This document shows, piece by piece, positions 42,238 through 51,396 of a stretch of DNA of 64,000 nucleotides. Source of the stretch: Paenibacillus massiliensis subsp. panacisoli DSM 21345 (GTDB taxonomy: Bacteria; Bacillota; Bacilli; Paenibacillales; Paenibacillaceae); the NCBI RefSeq assembly GCF_000426545.1, contig NZ_AUFO01000024.1, positions 1 to 64,000 of the forward strand, given 5' to 3'. Position numbers and translations under genes: made by a program. Every line of letters starts with the position of its first letter. Position 1 is the first letter of the stretch. The notes below the pieces were generated by a model, which was given only the letters and a program-made list of their open reading frames with translations, had not been told where the DNA came from and ran no database searches.

Positions 42238-43281
42238 TTAGTCCAGTTCGTAGAATTCCTTAAGATCCTTAAGCATCTCTTCGGCCGCCAATGGACCTGA
42301 GCCACTGTTCCAGACGGCTGTATCCACCTGATAGACACGGTTCGCTTGCACGGCCTTGATATTCTTCCAAAGTGGATGCTCTGTCCACTCCTTGCGCAAG
42401 TCGAGGCGTCCATCATCGCGATCTGTGCTCGTCTGATCAAAAATGATGTCTGCATCCATTTGCGGAATGTTCTCCTTCGATACCAGCTTCACTCCCCACT
42501 CCTCGCTCTTCTGGACGTCAGGGCGTGTGAAGCCCAGCTCATCCAGGACCAGCGCCGAGAAGCCTGTATGGACAATACGTGCATGATCCGCACGGAAATC
42601 AACAATTCCCACCTGCTGGTTCAACTTGTCACCCATCTTTTCCTTGAAATCGGCAACCTCGCTTGCCCAGCGATCTAGAAAGGCCTGCTCTTCAGTCTTC
42701 TTGTTCAGTGCATCCGCCGTCAACGACAGCGAATCCTTCCAGATATGCACTTCCTCCGTCATCACCGTTGGCGCTATGGCACTAAGCTGGTTATAGATTT
42801 CTTCATGACGGGTCTTGGAGCCAATAATGACATCTGGCTTAAGTGCAGCGATCTCCTCCAGATTCGGCTGGTTCTCGGAGCCCAGATCCACGACCCCATC
42901 CATCCGTTCACGGATATAGTTATACCACGGCTTCTCAATCCATGCCTCTACGGCACCTACAGGCTTGACGTCCAGCGCCAATGAAGCATCAGTAGCTCCC
43001 TGGAACAAGGTAACGACCTTCTGTGGCGTTCCCTTGATCACCGTCTCGCCCATGGCATGCTGAACAGTACGTTCCTCACCAGCTGCTGCGGAAGAGCCCT
43101 CCTGCCCCGCTGCGGTCGAACCCGACTGAGCGTTGGAGGTTGTAGCTTCACCACTGCCCGAGCTTGCGGTATTACCGGCACTTTGTCCGCATCCAGCCAA
43201 TACGACCAGCACAAGCAGACAAGCCGTAAACATCATGAACCCGGAGCGCCTCCGAAGTCCTTTATGGAATAAACTAAACAT
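42238..43281 (-). CDS. Iron-siderophore substrate-binding lipoprotein
   Basis: A 347-residue class III (FhuD/FecB-like) binding protein. The leader ends with LVVLAGC, a lipobox, followed by a Ser/Gly/Ala-rich tether. GTPQKVVTLFQGATDASLAL starts the binding fold, and LEEIAALKPDVIIGSK and DIIFDQTSTDRDDG are typical of the family. It is the first gene of the uptake operon. A Fur-box-like sequence lies 40 bases upstream of the ATG, so iron repression is likely. The ligand may be the siderophore made by the neighbouring cluster. Confidence 0.93.
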   Translation of the reverse strand: MFSLFHKGLRRRSGFMMFTACLLVLVVLAGCGQSAGNTASSGSGEATTSNAQSGSTAAGQEGSSAAAGEERTVQHAMGETVIKGTPQKVVTLFQGATDASLALDVKPVGAVEAWIEKPWYNYIRERMDGVVDLGSENQPNLEEIAALKPDVIIGSKTRHEEIYNQLSAIAPTVMTEEVHIWKDSLSLTADALNKKTEEQAFLDRWASEVADFKEKMGDKLNQQVGIVDFRADHARIVHTGFSALVLDELGFTRPDVQKSEEWGVKLVSKENIPQMDADIIFDQTSTDRDDGRLDLRKEWTEHPLWKNIKAVQANRVYQVDTAVWNSGSGPLAAEEMLKDLKEFYELD

Positions 43282-43319
43282 GAAATGGACACTCCCCTTT
43301 TTCTATCTCAACCTTAATT

Positions 43320-43339
43320 GATATTGATTCTCATTATTA
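43320..43339. promoter_or_regulatory. Fur-box-like operator of the siderophore uptake operon
   Basis: GATATTGATTCTCATTATTA resembles the Fur 7-1-7 consensus (TGATAATNATTATCA) with a few mismatches, just upstream of the binding-protein gene. It is the expected position for iron-dependent repression. Confidence 0.7.
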
Positions 43340-43514
43340 CATGAAGCTTAAGGCTTGAAAATGAACATTTGCGTCAGCAGTTCTGGACATTTCCGACAGT
43401 AGGGATATTTAAGAGAATGGCAATACTTATGAGAATCGTGGTATTAACGGAATGGTAAAAGGACAGTCCAAGAACACCCTAAAGTGATCCTGTGCTGTCC
43501 CTGATTTAAAGGAT

Positions 43515-43721
43515 TTATGTAGACTGGCTCATTCGGTTCGCCAAGATACTCTTCTCCAGTCGGACTTCAAATAACTTCCGATTCAGATCCTGCTCGACGG
43601 CATGGAGGTGATACGCAGCCTGTGTAACTGTGTCCATGTGCAGCACACCCGCTCGCTTCGCGATGATGTTCATAGCGTCCAGTATGAGTTTGTTACATGT
43701 GACCAGTTGGTTTGTCTTCAC
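43515..43721 (-). CDS. Unknown small protein, possibly frameshifted
   Basis: A 68-codon frame from GTG 43721 encoding a helical protein (LILDAMNIIAKRAGVLHMD, YHLHAVEQDLNRKLFEV). The GTG has no good ribosome-binding site. A strong one (AAAGGAGTGGTG) instead precedes an ATG at about 43779 in a different frame, which codes 27 residues and stops at about 43696. A single indel would join the two into one protein of about 90 residues. No family is recognised; length and helicity recall small sporulation regulators, but the Spo0E signature is absent. Confidence 0.45.
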   Translation of the reverse strand: MKTNQLVTCNKLILDAMNIIAKRAGVLHMDTVTQAAYHLHAVEQDLNRKLFEVRLEKSILANRMSQST

Positions 43722-44039
43722 GTTGGACGAGTTGTGCGTATTGCGAAGCGAGGTCTTCGCTGTTGGTACTTGTCATGTCACCACTCCTTTGTTATGGAGA
43801 GGTTAACATAAGGAATAGATGAATGTGGTACGTGGACACGTATCATTTTGCAGTATCAGTATTTATTTAGAAATAATCATCTATATTACTGAAGTTATGT
43901 TTTTGTTTGAGTTTACTGCCACCATTAACCACCTTAAAAACAACAAAGGCTATCCCTCTCAGGACAGCCCTTGCTTTCATTCTATATACTGCACCACTCA
44001 AATTCTTTCCTTGAGCAGTCGCGGCACAGCTAGTATACC
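43722..44039. other. Gap of 318 bases
   Basis: It holds the ribosome-binding site and out-of-frame 5' part of the small gene described at 43515 (up to about 43795) and the minus-strand terminator of the siderophore biosynthesis operon at about 43945-43972. Nothing else is evident. Confidence 0.6.
43937..43972 (-). terminator. Terminator of the siderophore biosynthesis operon
   Basis: On the minus strand AAGGGCTGTCC (from 43972) pairs with GGATAGCCTTT (to 43945) with one mismatch and is followed by GTTGTTTTTAAGG. Confidence 0.75.
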
Positions 44040-45380
44040 TCACACCAACTGCGTCGCAGGCAGTTCAGTCAGCCCCAAGTTCTCACGCAGTGTATTTCCA
44101 GTGTACTCTGTACGGTAGATACTGCGGTTCTGCAGCTCAGGGATGACCTTCGTCACAAAATCCTCCAGTCCCGTCGGCAAAAGTGGCGGCATTAGATTGA
44201 AGCCATCGGCCGCACCTGCCTCCAGCCAGCGCTGCATGGTATCGGCAATCTGAATCGGCGTACCCGCAACAGTAAAGTGTCCTCGTCCTCCCGCCGTTCG
44301 GATAATCAGCTCTCGGATCGACAGCTGCTCCTCACGTGCGAGATTGACATACAGCTGGAAGCGCGCTTTCTGGCCCTGTATCTGCTCAAGCTGAGGTAAG
44401 CGTTCATAAGGAAGCGGTCCATCCAGCGGACAATCCGACAGATCTGTCTGCAGCAACGCCGACAAATTATAGAGCCCGTATTCGGAAGCGCTTAGTTCAT
44501 TCAGCTCGCGTTCCTTCTCCTTCGCCTCTGCCTCGGTATCCCCCACAAAGGTAATCAGCCCCGGTAAAATCTTCAGTTGCTCAGGTCGGCGTCCCCATAG
44601 ATTCAGCCTGCTCTTCAAATCCGTATAGAAGGCCACCGCCGACTCCATCGAAGGCTGTGCTGTGAACACAAGCTCTGCCCACCGGGCAGCGAATGAGCGC
44701 CCTGCCTCAGAGGAGCCTGCCTGTACAAGCACTGGCACCCCCTGAGGAGATCGTGGCAGATTGAGCGGACCAGCCACTGATAGATGCTTACCCTCATAGT
44801 CAGCAGCTTTGATCCGGTTCATATCCGCATATAATCCAGCCTCCTGATCGATCAGCAGCGCATCTTCAGCCCAGCCTGTCCACAGCTTAACAGCTGCCTC
44901 AACGAATTCATGGGCGCGATCGTAGCGGAGCGAGTGATCGAGATGGTTCTGCCTACCAAAGTTACGAGCAGTCGCATCACCTGTTGAGGTCACGATATTC
45001 CAGGCTGTTCGCCCACCGCTAATGTGATCCAGTGAAGCAAATTTGCGAGCGATATGGAAGGGCTCGTTATACGTGGTCGACGCCGTCGCCGTCAGACCGA
45101 TCCGCTCCGTTACCGCTGATAGCGCAGCAAGCATGGTGAATGCCTCCAGCTGCGGAATGACACGATACTTCGTCATTTTGTTCAATCTGTATTTCTCTGC
45201 AATGAAGATGGAATCCATCTTCGCCTGCTCTGCCATCCGGGCCAGTCGCTCGTAATAGCGAAAGTCTGTTGCTAGCTGCGGACTAGCATCGGGATGACGC
45301 CAGCTTGCTTCGTGATGTCCCGTGCTGAGCAAGAACAGATTCAGGTGAAGCTGACGTCTTCCTTGGTCTGTTGTACTCAT
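44040..45380 (-). CDS. LLM-class FMN-dependent monooxygenase (NtaA/SnaA/DszA type)
   Basis: A 446-residue flavin-dependent monooxygenase. HLNLFLLSTGHHEASWRHP is the start typical of the NtaA/SnaA/DszA/SoxA group. DSIFIAEKYRL, ERIGLTATASTTYNEPFHIARKFASLDHISGGRTAWNIVTS and LPRSPQGVPVLVQAGSSEAGR follow the family order. These enzymes use FMNH2 supplied by a separate reductase. It overlaps the RraA-type gene stop (ATGA region at 45377-45380) and closes the siderophore operon. Whether it modifies the siderophore or has an independent catabolic role cannot be told. Confidence 0.9.
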   Translation of the reverse strand: MSTTDQGRRQLHLNLFLLSTGHHEASWRHPDASPQLATDFRYYERLARMAEQAKMDSIFIAEKYRLNKMTKYRVIPQLEAFTMLAALSAVTERIGLTATASTTYNEPFHIARKFASLDHISGGRTAWNIVTSTGDATARNFGRQNHLDHSLRYDRAHEFVEAAVKLWTGWAEDALLIDQEAGLYADMNRIKAADYEGKHLSVAGPLNLPRSPQGVPVLVQAGSSEAGRSFAARWAELVFTAQPSMESAVAFYTDLKSRLNLWGRRPEQLKILPGLITFVGDTEAEAKEKERELNELSASEYGLYNLSALLQTDLSDCPLDGPLPYERLPQLEQIQGQKARFQLYVNLAREEQLSIRELIIRTAGGRGHFTVAGTPIQIADTMQRWLEAGAADGFNLMPPLLPTGLEDFVTKVIPELQNRSIYRTEYTGNTLRENLGLTELPATQLV

Positions 45381-46009
45381 ACTCCCTCTCCTCCCTCACC
45401 AATATGGCCGTACCCGAGCTTGTCACGGGTGCGTTGCTCACGCTGCTGCTTTTCCACAGCCTTCCTTCCCAGCTCCTCTGCTCGCAAGGGATCAATAGCG
45501 AACAGTCCGTCCTCATCTCCGATGATCAGATCACCAGGACGTACCGCTACACCCCCCACGCTGACGCAGGTGTTCACCTCTCCCTCCAGCTCCAGCGAGC
45601 GAGTTGTCAATGCACTGATGCCACGCGAAAATACTGGAAAACCAAGCTGTCTCAGCGCTGCTGCATCCGAGACACATCCCGATACGACCGCTCCAGCTAC
45701 TTGCTTGGCTATGGCTTTGTAGGCGCGGAATTCTCCCCAGCAGGCCCGATCCTCGTCGCCTGACATGTCGATGACGAGCACATCCCCGGGCTGAGCCATC
45801 TCCAGCGCCTCACGCAGCGCCGCAGAATCGAGGTGGGGTAACCGTACTGTAAGGGCTGAGCCAAGCAAGCGGATCGGATGAAATAATGGGCGTATCCCGC
45901 GAATATAACCGAAGTCAGTCAAATGTCCAATCGTAGAGGGCTGAATGGTGCGATATAGCTCCAGCAGCTCCGGTGCCAATGGCTTAGCATGAGGCTCAAT
46001 ACGCAACAT
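45377..46009 (-). CDS. RraA-family protein with altered RD motif
   Basis: A 210-residue protein of the RraA/HMG-aldolase family. GDVLVIDMSGDEDRACWGEF and VAGAVVSGCVSDAAALRQLGFPVF align with the substrate loop of 4-hydroxy-4-methyl-2-oxoglutarate / 4-carboxy-4-hydroxy-2-oxoadipate aldolases. The conserved Arg before the metal-site Asp (motif V-R-D) is Ser114 here (V-S-D). That argues against the standard aldolase activity or for another substrate. ATG 46009 lies inside the end of the upstream IucA/IucC gene (14-base overlap) after GAGGAGG, so the genes are coupled. Confidence 0.87.
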   Translation of the reverse strand: MLRIEPHAKPLAPELLELYRTIQPSTIGHLTDFGYIRGIRPLFHPIRLLGSALTVRLPHLDSAALREALEMAQPGDVLVIDMSGDEDRACWGEFRAYKAIAKQVAGAVVSGCVSDAAALRQLGFPVFSRGISALTTRSLELEGEVNTCVSVGGVAVRPGDLIIGDEDGLFAIDPLRAEELGRKAVEKQQREQRTRDKLGYGHIGEGGEGV

Positions 46010-47999
46010 GTGGCACCTCCTCCTCTGCTTGGACAGCACACAGTGGATTCGGCATTTCGCCTTTGCCATATGGCATGCTGCCTGGTACCTTGGACGTCTG
46101 TGCCAGCAGCGGTCGGACGATCTGCTTCCATGGCCACTGCTTGGCTATAAACAGACTATTGGAGATGACACTCGCCTGTGGTTCAGGCAGTGCCGCTCGC
46201 TCCATTGCCGTCTGCAGAGCCCGCTTAAGCTCTGACCACATTCGCTCCTCAGAGAGGCTGTAAGCGTTGGCTAAGCTATCCATGATGGAGAACAAATTCA
46301 CCTGAATGCCGAGCATCTGGAAGAACGCAATAAGCTGCTGTGGCGAATCATGGTACAGCGAATTAGGCACGCCTGGACGCAGCAAATATTCGGGATCAGC
46401 CAGACCCGCTTCCTGCAGCCATGGCACATGCACACGCAGCGCGTCATGATCACGCAGCAGGAGTCCTGATACCTTTCCGTCATGGAGGACCAGGACAGCA
46501 TTTTGCCCGTGCGCCTCCGGTACGAGACCGAAGCGTAGCAGGCGCAAGGATAGCTCACCGAACGTCTCGGCAACTTCACGGAACAGCTCAAGTGCAGACT
46601 CCGCTGTATTTGGAAGTCCTCGTTCCTGCAGCCATTCGGCGAACAGCAATGCCTGACTGCTCTCCACAGCTAGAGCTGACATCGGGACAAGCCGCTTCCT
46701 GTCATCACTCATTATTTCTTCTGGATAGGTGCGAACCAGAGCAGAGAGATGACGGGGATTGTCCGCGAACAGATCATCGTCCTCAGGCCTCAATGCCCAC
46801 CAGCGCCCTTCCTCGCATAAATACAGCTGTGCGCTCAGGACCGGATCAAGCTCTCGGGCTTGTCGCAGCAAGCTCTCGGCACGTACGCCATTCATCATCT
46901 TGATTGCGGATAGATAACGCAGGCCACCCAGTGAACGAATGCCCAGTGGCAGCTTCACATGCCGTGGTGATGCTTCCAGACTCATTAATGAGCGTACAGA
47001 AGAAGTAGCATAATAGGTGCCTGCCTCTATATCCAGCGGGACACATGCACCATTCTCCAGCTCTGGGTGCAGACGACTAGGCAGCATATGCTCCATCTGC
47101 CATGGATGCACAGGCAAGACTGCGTGCGTATCCTTCAGTCCACGGCGGGTTAACTCCTCCGTCAGCTTCTGCTGCTCTGCTACAGAGAGCAACAGTTCAT
47201 GCGGCAGCACGCTCGCAGTATCCGCTCCACTCAGCAGACGATCCCGTTGCACGGCAATCCAGCGCAGCTTGATCGGCTCCGCCGCCTCCGCCGTAAAGCT
47301 CCCGCATTCCTCCTGACCCCAGCCGAGCTTCGCCTTTGCTACCGGATGAAATGGACGGTCCCGCCATGCGGCATAACGCTCCAGTGAGAGAAGAGCATGC
47401 TCTGGCGGTAGTGATAGCTGGTCCGAATAAGATTGACGACGCTCCAGCGACCACGAGATCTGCCTAACTGTCTGCTGCAGCATGTCGATGAAAACGGCAG
47501 TACCTTCAGGCTGTATTCCGGCTGCTTCCCCGTGACTGTCAGCGACTAAGCGCATAAGCTCTGACGGAGATAGAAGTCGGGCTCTTCCCTTAGAATTACT
47601 CCCTACTACCACGGCTCCCGGGATACAACGCCAGCGCTGTACCACGGAGGGACGAAGGGCGAACAAGACCATCGTACTGTCTTTGGACGAACGCCAAAGG
47701 CCAAACATCGTTTCAGATGTTTCTGGGTGCATGCTCTGTTCTGTCTCAGATCCTACAGTAGCTCCGTCGGCACTTGTTTCGTCTCCTGCTCTGGCACCTG
47801 CTCGCTCAGCAATGAGCGCTGCTTGGATCCGATGTAGCTCCCAGACGGAATCGAAGATTTCATCCGCTTCAGCGAGCGCATCGCAGGCTGCTGGTGTGAG
47901 CATGATTAGCCCACTTAACAATTCTTCAGCCAGCAACGTGTTCAGCAGATCCTCCATGACACGTCGTAGTGCTTCCTCTTCAACCAACTTATTCGGCAT
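45996..47999 (-). CDS. IucA/IucC-family siderophore synthetase (third in operon)
   Basis: A 667-residue NRPS-independent siderophore synthetase, joining a carboxylate to an amine or alcohol through an acyl-adenylate. RPFHPVAKAKLGWG (about residues 214-227), LPVHPWQMEHMLPS (about 300-313), YYATSSVRSLMSLEASPRHVK and EAHGQNAVLVLHDGKVSGLLLRD carry the ATP- and substrate-binding residues of the family. A longer Ser/Ala/Glu-rich N-terminal part (about 1-190) is less conserved. It overlaps the preceding synthetase by 11 bases. Which substrates it uses needs phylogenetic typing. Confidence 0.92.
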   Translation of the reverse strand: MPNKLVEEEALRRVMEDLLNTLLAEELLSGLIMLTPAACDALAEADEIFDSVWELHRIQAALIAERAGARAGDETSADGATVGSETEQSMHPETSETMFGLWRSSKDSTMVLFALRPSVVQRWRCIPGAVVVGSNSKGRARLLSPSELMRLVADSHGEAAGIQPEGTAVFIDMLQQTVRQISWSLERRQSYSDQLSLPPEHALLSLERYAAWRDRPFHPVAKAKLGWGQEECGSFTAEAAEPIKLRWIAVQRDRLLSGADTASVLPHELLLSVAEQQKLTEELTRRGLKDTHAVLPVHPWQMEHMLPSRLHPELENGACVPLDIEAGTYYATSSVRSLMSLEASPRHVKLPLGIRSLGGLRYLSAIKMMNGVRAESLLRQARELDPVLSAQLYLCEEGRWWALRPEDDDLFADNPRHLSALVRTYPEEIMSDDRKRLVPMSALAVESSQALLFAEWLQERGLPNTAESALELFREVAETFGELSLRLLRFGLVPEAHGQNAVLVLHDGKVSGLLLRDHDALRVHVPWLQEAGLADPEYLLRPGVPNSLYHDSPQQLIAFFQMLGIQVNLFSIMDSLANAYSLSEERMWSELKRALQTAMERAALPEPQASVISNSLFIAKQWPWKQIVRPLLAQTSKVPGSMPYGKGEMPNPLCAVQAEEEVPHVAY

Positions 48000-49833
48000 A
48001 TATCCCCACTCCTTTCACAGCACGAAATGCATGAAGTGGATTAGGTACCCACCTCGGATCGACCTGCGTATCAGGCCACAGACGGCGGCGGGCCAACTGC
48101 TCAATACGAATGCTATCCGAGAACAGATCATATAGCTCGTACTGAGCTGCGAACTCAGGGTGGCTCTGCTGATATTGATGGATAATTCCGGCTACACGCT
48201 CCCAGAAGGACTCTTCTGCGATGCCATGACGCTCATGCAAGAAGAGGGCAAGGTCACCCAGACAGACGAAAAAGAATGCGCTGTGCAGAAAATCCCGAAC
48301 AGCATCCGGGTCATCCGTCTGCATATAGGAATGGCGATTCTGAGCCAAATGTGCTGCCGGCTCGGGATGCAGCTCTGGACAAAGCTGTGGCTGTGGCAGC
48401 AAGCGCCGGGAATACCGAACGCCATCATGAAAATCACGTAGCGCGATACGCACGGGTCGTCCGTCCCGATGCAGCAGGAGAATATTTTGCGCGTGTGACT
48501 CCAGCGCCACTCCATGCGCATACAGTAGATGAATAAGCGGTGTAACCGATGCCTCAAGTAGCTCGCCAAGCCATTGATCTGCCCCATATCGGGCTATCCA
48601 CTCCCCTACAAGGTCTGCCTGCTCTCCTTCCGGGTGTGACAACGCGGCAAAAGGAAGCACCTGCTCGCCATCCCGCACAACAGCTCCCACACCGCGCCTC
48701 ATAATGGCGCCCAGCGCACCATAAGCCCGCTCACGCACCGAGGGCGACAGCTCCTGCGTATCAAAGGCTATACCGGCATACTCATCCAATAGCGCGAACT
48801 CCGGCTTGTTCGGTGTACGGTCCATCGCCACCAGATCATGCAGCCAATCCGACACCAAGGCAGCATTCAGCACCGTGTGCCGTGCCAGCATGCGGCGAGT
48901 CGACGTATTAACAATACCGAGTGCCAGCTTCAGTGTTGCTTTGCTGCGATCGCTTGCATTTTCCAGACTGCGAATGGATTGTTGCGCCCGATAGTCATCC
49001 TCTGCATAACCTAATGGCAGTACGATACCTTCCGCTATTTCACGGTGCAGTGCAGGCACCACTACATGCTCCCATTGCCAAGGATGCACGGGCAGGAACA
49101 GGTAATCTATTGGATCATAGCCGCTATGGAGAATCACGGCGCGAAAATCCGCCAGAACCCTCTCCCCAAGCTCCTCCTGCAGCCACTCCTCCTCATTCAT
49201 GCCACGACGTAGCGACAGCTGCGCATAGGAACGTGAGACAGCTACCCATACCGGCTTCAATAGCTCACCGAACTCCGGTCCGTATTGACGGTTGTCACTG
49301 GCATCAAATCCAACACGGGATTTGAAGCAAGGATGGTACGGATGACCATCGAGCTCTCCCTCCGCATGATCACGCTGTCGCTGTGCCCCCTCTTCTACAC
49401 GCCAGGCGCGGGATTCTGCGTCATGTAGCAACGTGCGTGACAGCTCCTCCTGCAAACGAAGCAGCAACTCCCCCTGCTGATATTGACCCAGTACTTCATC
49501 CACAAAAAGCGCAAGTCGTGCAGGAGATGACTCTCCGTCTGGCCCGATCCGTTCCAGCGATTCACGATCAAGACGAATCCTCTCAAAGCTGAGCTTACGG
49601 CGGCAGACACAACGGTAATGAACGACCTCTCCAGACGCTGAACGTCCAGCCAGCTCCACCATTCGGCTCTCGCCTGCCTGTGGCAGGCCTTCCTTAGGCA
49701 AAGCAATTTCCTCGTACAGCACAGCTTCAAGCAATTGTCCCAGCACGCGTCGCTCTGCCGCCTCGTAGTGCTGAGAGCGAATCGCTAGGCTGCGCGGGTC
49801 GATTTCTTTCCATGGTTTCATGTGTTTCTTCAC
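47989..49833 (-). CDS. IucA/IucC-family siderophore synthetase (second in operon)
   Basis: A 614-residue NIS synthetase. GHPYHPCFKSRVGFD (about residues 161-175), LPVHPWQWEHVVVP, DDYRAQQSIRSL, LALGIVNTSTRRMLARHTV and ESHAQNILLLHRDGRPVRIALRDF are the expected motifs. The HPxHPxxKxRxG pattern is closest to the classic form among the three synthetases here. It overlaps the next synthetase gene. A block of short tandem repeats lies in the 230-base gap upstream of its start. Confidence 0.93.
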   Translation of the reverse strand: MKKHMKPWKEIDPRSLAIRSQHYEAAERRVLGQLLEAVLYEEIALPKEGLPQAGESRMVELAGRSASGEVVHYRCVCRRKLSFERIRLDRESLERIGPDGESSPARLALFVDEVLGQYQQGELLLRLQEELSRTLLHDAESRAWRVEEGAQRQRDHAEGELDGHPYHPCFKSRVGFDASDNRQYGPEFGELLKPVWVAVSRSYAQLSLRRGMNEEEWLQEELGERVLADFRAVILHSGYDPIDYLFLPVHPWQWEHVVVPALHREIAEGIVLPLGYAEDDYRAQQSIRSLENASDRSKATLKLALGIVNTSTRRMLARHTVLNAALVSDWLHDLVAMDRTPNKPEFALLDEYAGIAFDTQELSPSVRERAYGALGAIMRRGVGAVVRDGEQVLPFAALSHPEGEQADLVGEWIARYGADQWLGELLEASVTPLIHLLYAHGVALESHAQNILLLHRDGRPVRIALRDFHDGVRYSRRLLPQPQLCPELHPEPAAHLAQNRHSYMQTDDPDAVRDFLHSAFFFVCLGDLALFLHERHGIAEESFWERVAGIIHQYQQSHPEFAAQYELYDLFSDSIRIEQLARRRLWPDTQVDPRWVPNPLHAFRAVKGVGIYAE

Positions 49834-49879
49834 CTCGCATAATTTCGTTTATTCGTTGTTTTGCGAATTATACAAACAA

Positions 49880-49965
49880 TTACTCATACCTTAAACTATC
49901 ACTTACATCTAAACTATCACTCACATCTTAAGCTATACTCATACCTTACTATCACTTATATCTTG
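49880..49965. repeat. Degenerate 17-19-base tandem repeats
   Basis: The unit TTAAACTATCACTTACATC recurs about four times with variation between the exporter stop (50063) and the second synthetase start (49833). AT-rich; no function is evident. Confidence 0.65.
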
Positions 49966-50062
49966 GACCAGGTCGATGTATTGACCACCACTGGATTGCC
50001 AGCCGTGAGACACACCCGGGAGGACATCCAGCAAGATAACGCCTCACCGTCGATAGTGCTGT

Positions 50063-51325
50063 CTATAGCTCCCGTTTTTCCGATTGGATCATGCTTGTAT
50101 CCGATGCAGCTTCACCCGACAGGGAATCTGTATTCGTGACCCCCTCCCGCCGCTCTGCTGTCCACATCCAGACGAAGTTGGCCGCAAGCAGCACCGCCGA
50201 GCCTACAAATATATAACGCAAGCCAAAAGCCGCAGCCATCCAGCCCAATCCGATCGAGCCAAGCAGACCTCCTGCCATTTGCGCGCAGTTAAGATAGCTG
50301 AAGGAACGGCTCTCCATCCCAGACGGAGCATAACGTCTTACAAGCACATTCAGTGACGGGCCAAGTCCACCAAGACAGGCGCCACTGAAAAAACGAAGAG
50401 CAATCAGCTGCCACAGCTGCTGTGCAAAAGCCTGAGGAACCATGAGCACGACGGCGCCGAACAGCGCTCCATTCAACACTCGCCGCTGTCCATAATGATC
50501 GCCGAGTCTGCCCAGTTGTGGTGCCGATAGCATATTGGCTACACCCATTGCGGCTGCAGTAAAGCCTGCGAGCAATGCGATATTATCGCTGCCAGGCGCC
50601 AGCATTTGTACATACAATGGAATGAACGGCAAGGTACCTACCATAGCCGCCCGCTGCAAGAAGGCCGAGACTAGCAATGTGGGCATGGCCCGACGGGACA
50701 TGATTTCCTCAAAATCCCCTCGCAATCCCGTCGTCTGCATCTGGCTCGTTGTCTCCTCCCGCTGCTCATGTACACCGAACAGAACGACCAGCGAAGCGGC
50801 GAATATTCCTATCCCGATGTATAGAAATACAGGTGCGAAGCCGAATTGATCCGCCAGTGCTCCTCCCAATAGCGGACCACATATCGTGCCGCCAACCGAA
50901 CTGGAGTGCAGGACGCCAAGCGCATAGCCGCTTCTTTCCTTCGGGGCATTCTTCGCGATCAGCGCTACTGCAGCCGGACTGAATCCAGAGAGCATACCAT
51001 TTACCAAACGCAACAGGAAGAGCTCCAGCGGACCGCTCACCACGCTCATCAGCGTGATCGTCAGCGCCATGCCAAAGCCGGAGCGCAGCAGCATCGGCTT
51101 GCGTCCATAGCGGTCAGCCAGTCTTCCCCAGAAGGGACCAAGGACAAAGGCACTGAGCAGATTCGCACCGTAGATCGCGCCCGACCAGAGCATCACTTCT
51201 GATTGTCCATGCACGCCCAGCTCCTGCAGATACAGGGGCAGAAACGGTGTCACACAACTGACGGAGGCCATAGCTAGGAACTGACCGATGCACAGGATGT
51301 ATAGACTACGCTTCCAAGCTTCCAT
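50063..51325 (-). CDS. MFS exporter, probable siderophore efflux
   Basis: A 420-residue twelve-helix MFS protein. SLYILCIGQFLAMASVSCVTPFLP starts helix 1, and GRLADRYGRKPMLLRSGF is the classic helix 2-3 loop. GYALGVLHSSSVGGTICGPLLGG is the antiporter motif in helix 5. Placement between siderophore synthetases indicates export of the newly made siderophore, as for SbnD or SfaA-like transporters. ATG 51325 (AAGGAAG 10 bases upstream) is preferred over in-frame ATGs at 51346 and 51355. Confidence 0.92.
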   Translation of the reverse strand: MEAWKRSLYILCIGQFLAMASVSCVTPFLPLYLQELGVHGQSEVMLWSGAIYGANLLSAFVLGPFWGRLADRYGRKPMLLRSGFGMALTITLMSVVSGPLELFLLRLVNGMLSGFSPAAVALIAKNAPKERSGYALGVLHSSSVGGTICGPLLGGALADQFGFAPVFLYIGIGIFAASLVVLFGVHEQREETTSQMQTTGLRGDFEEIMSRRAMPTLLVSAFLQRAAMVGTLPFIPLYVQMLAPGSDNIALLAGFTAAAMGVANMLSAPQLGRLGDHYGQRRVLNGALFGAVVLMVPQAFAQQLWQLIALRFFSGACLGGLGPSLNVLVRRYAPSGMESRSFSYLNCAQMAGGLLGSIGLGWMAAAFGLRYIFVGSAVLLAANFVWMWTAERREGVTNTDSLSGEAASDTSMIQSEKREL

Positions 51326-51396
51326 CTTGGCCCGTCTTCCTTTCATAGCATTCATTGTTGGTGTGGAACATGCCGTGACGTCTGAAGCCTATCCAT

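Noticed and set aside
39174-43281. Cobalamin (BtuCDF) uptake operon
   Set aside because: The protein families overlap, but the Fur-box-like site and adjacency to siderophore synthesis genes favour iron-siderophore uptake; no cobalamin riboswitch is evident.
43515-43721. Spo0E-type aspartyl phosphatase
   Set aside because: Size and helicity fit, but the S-x-x-L-D-x-L-I-type signature is absent, so the gene is left as unknown.
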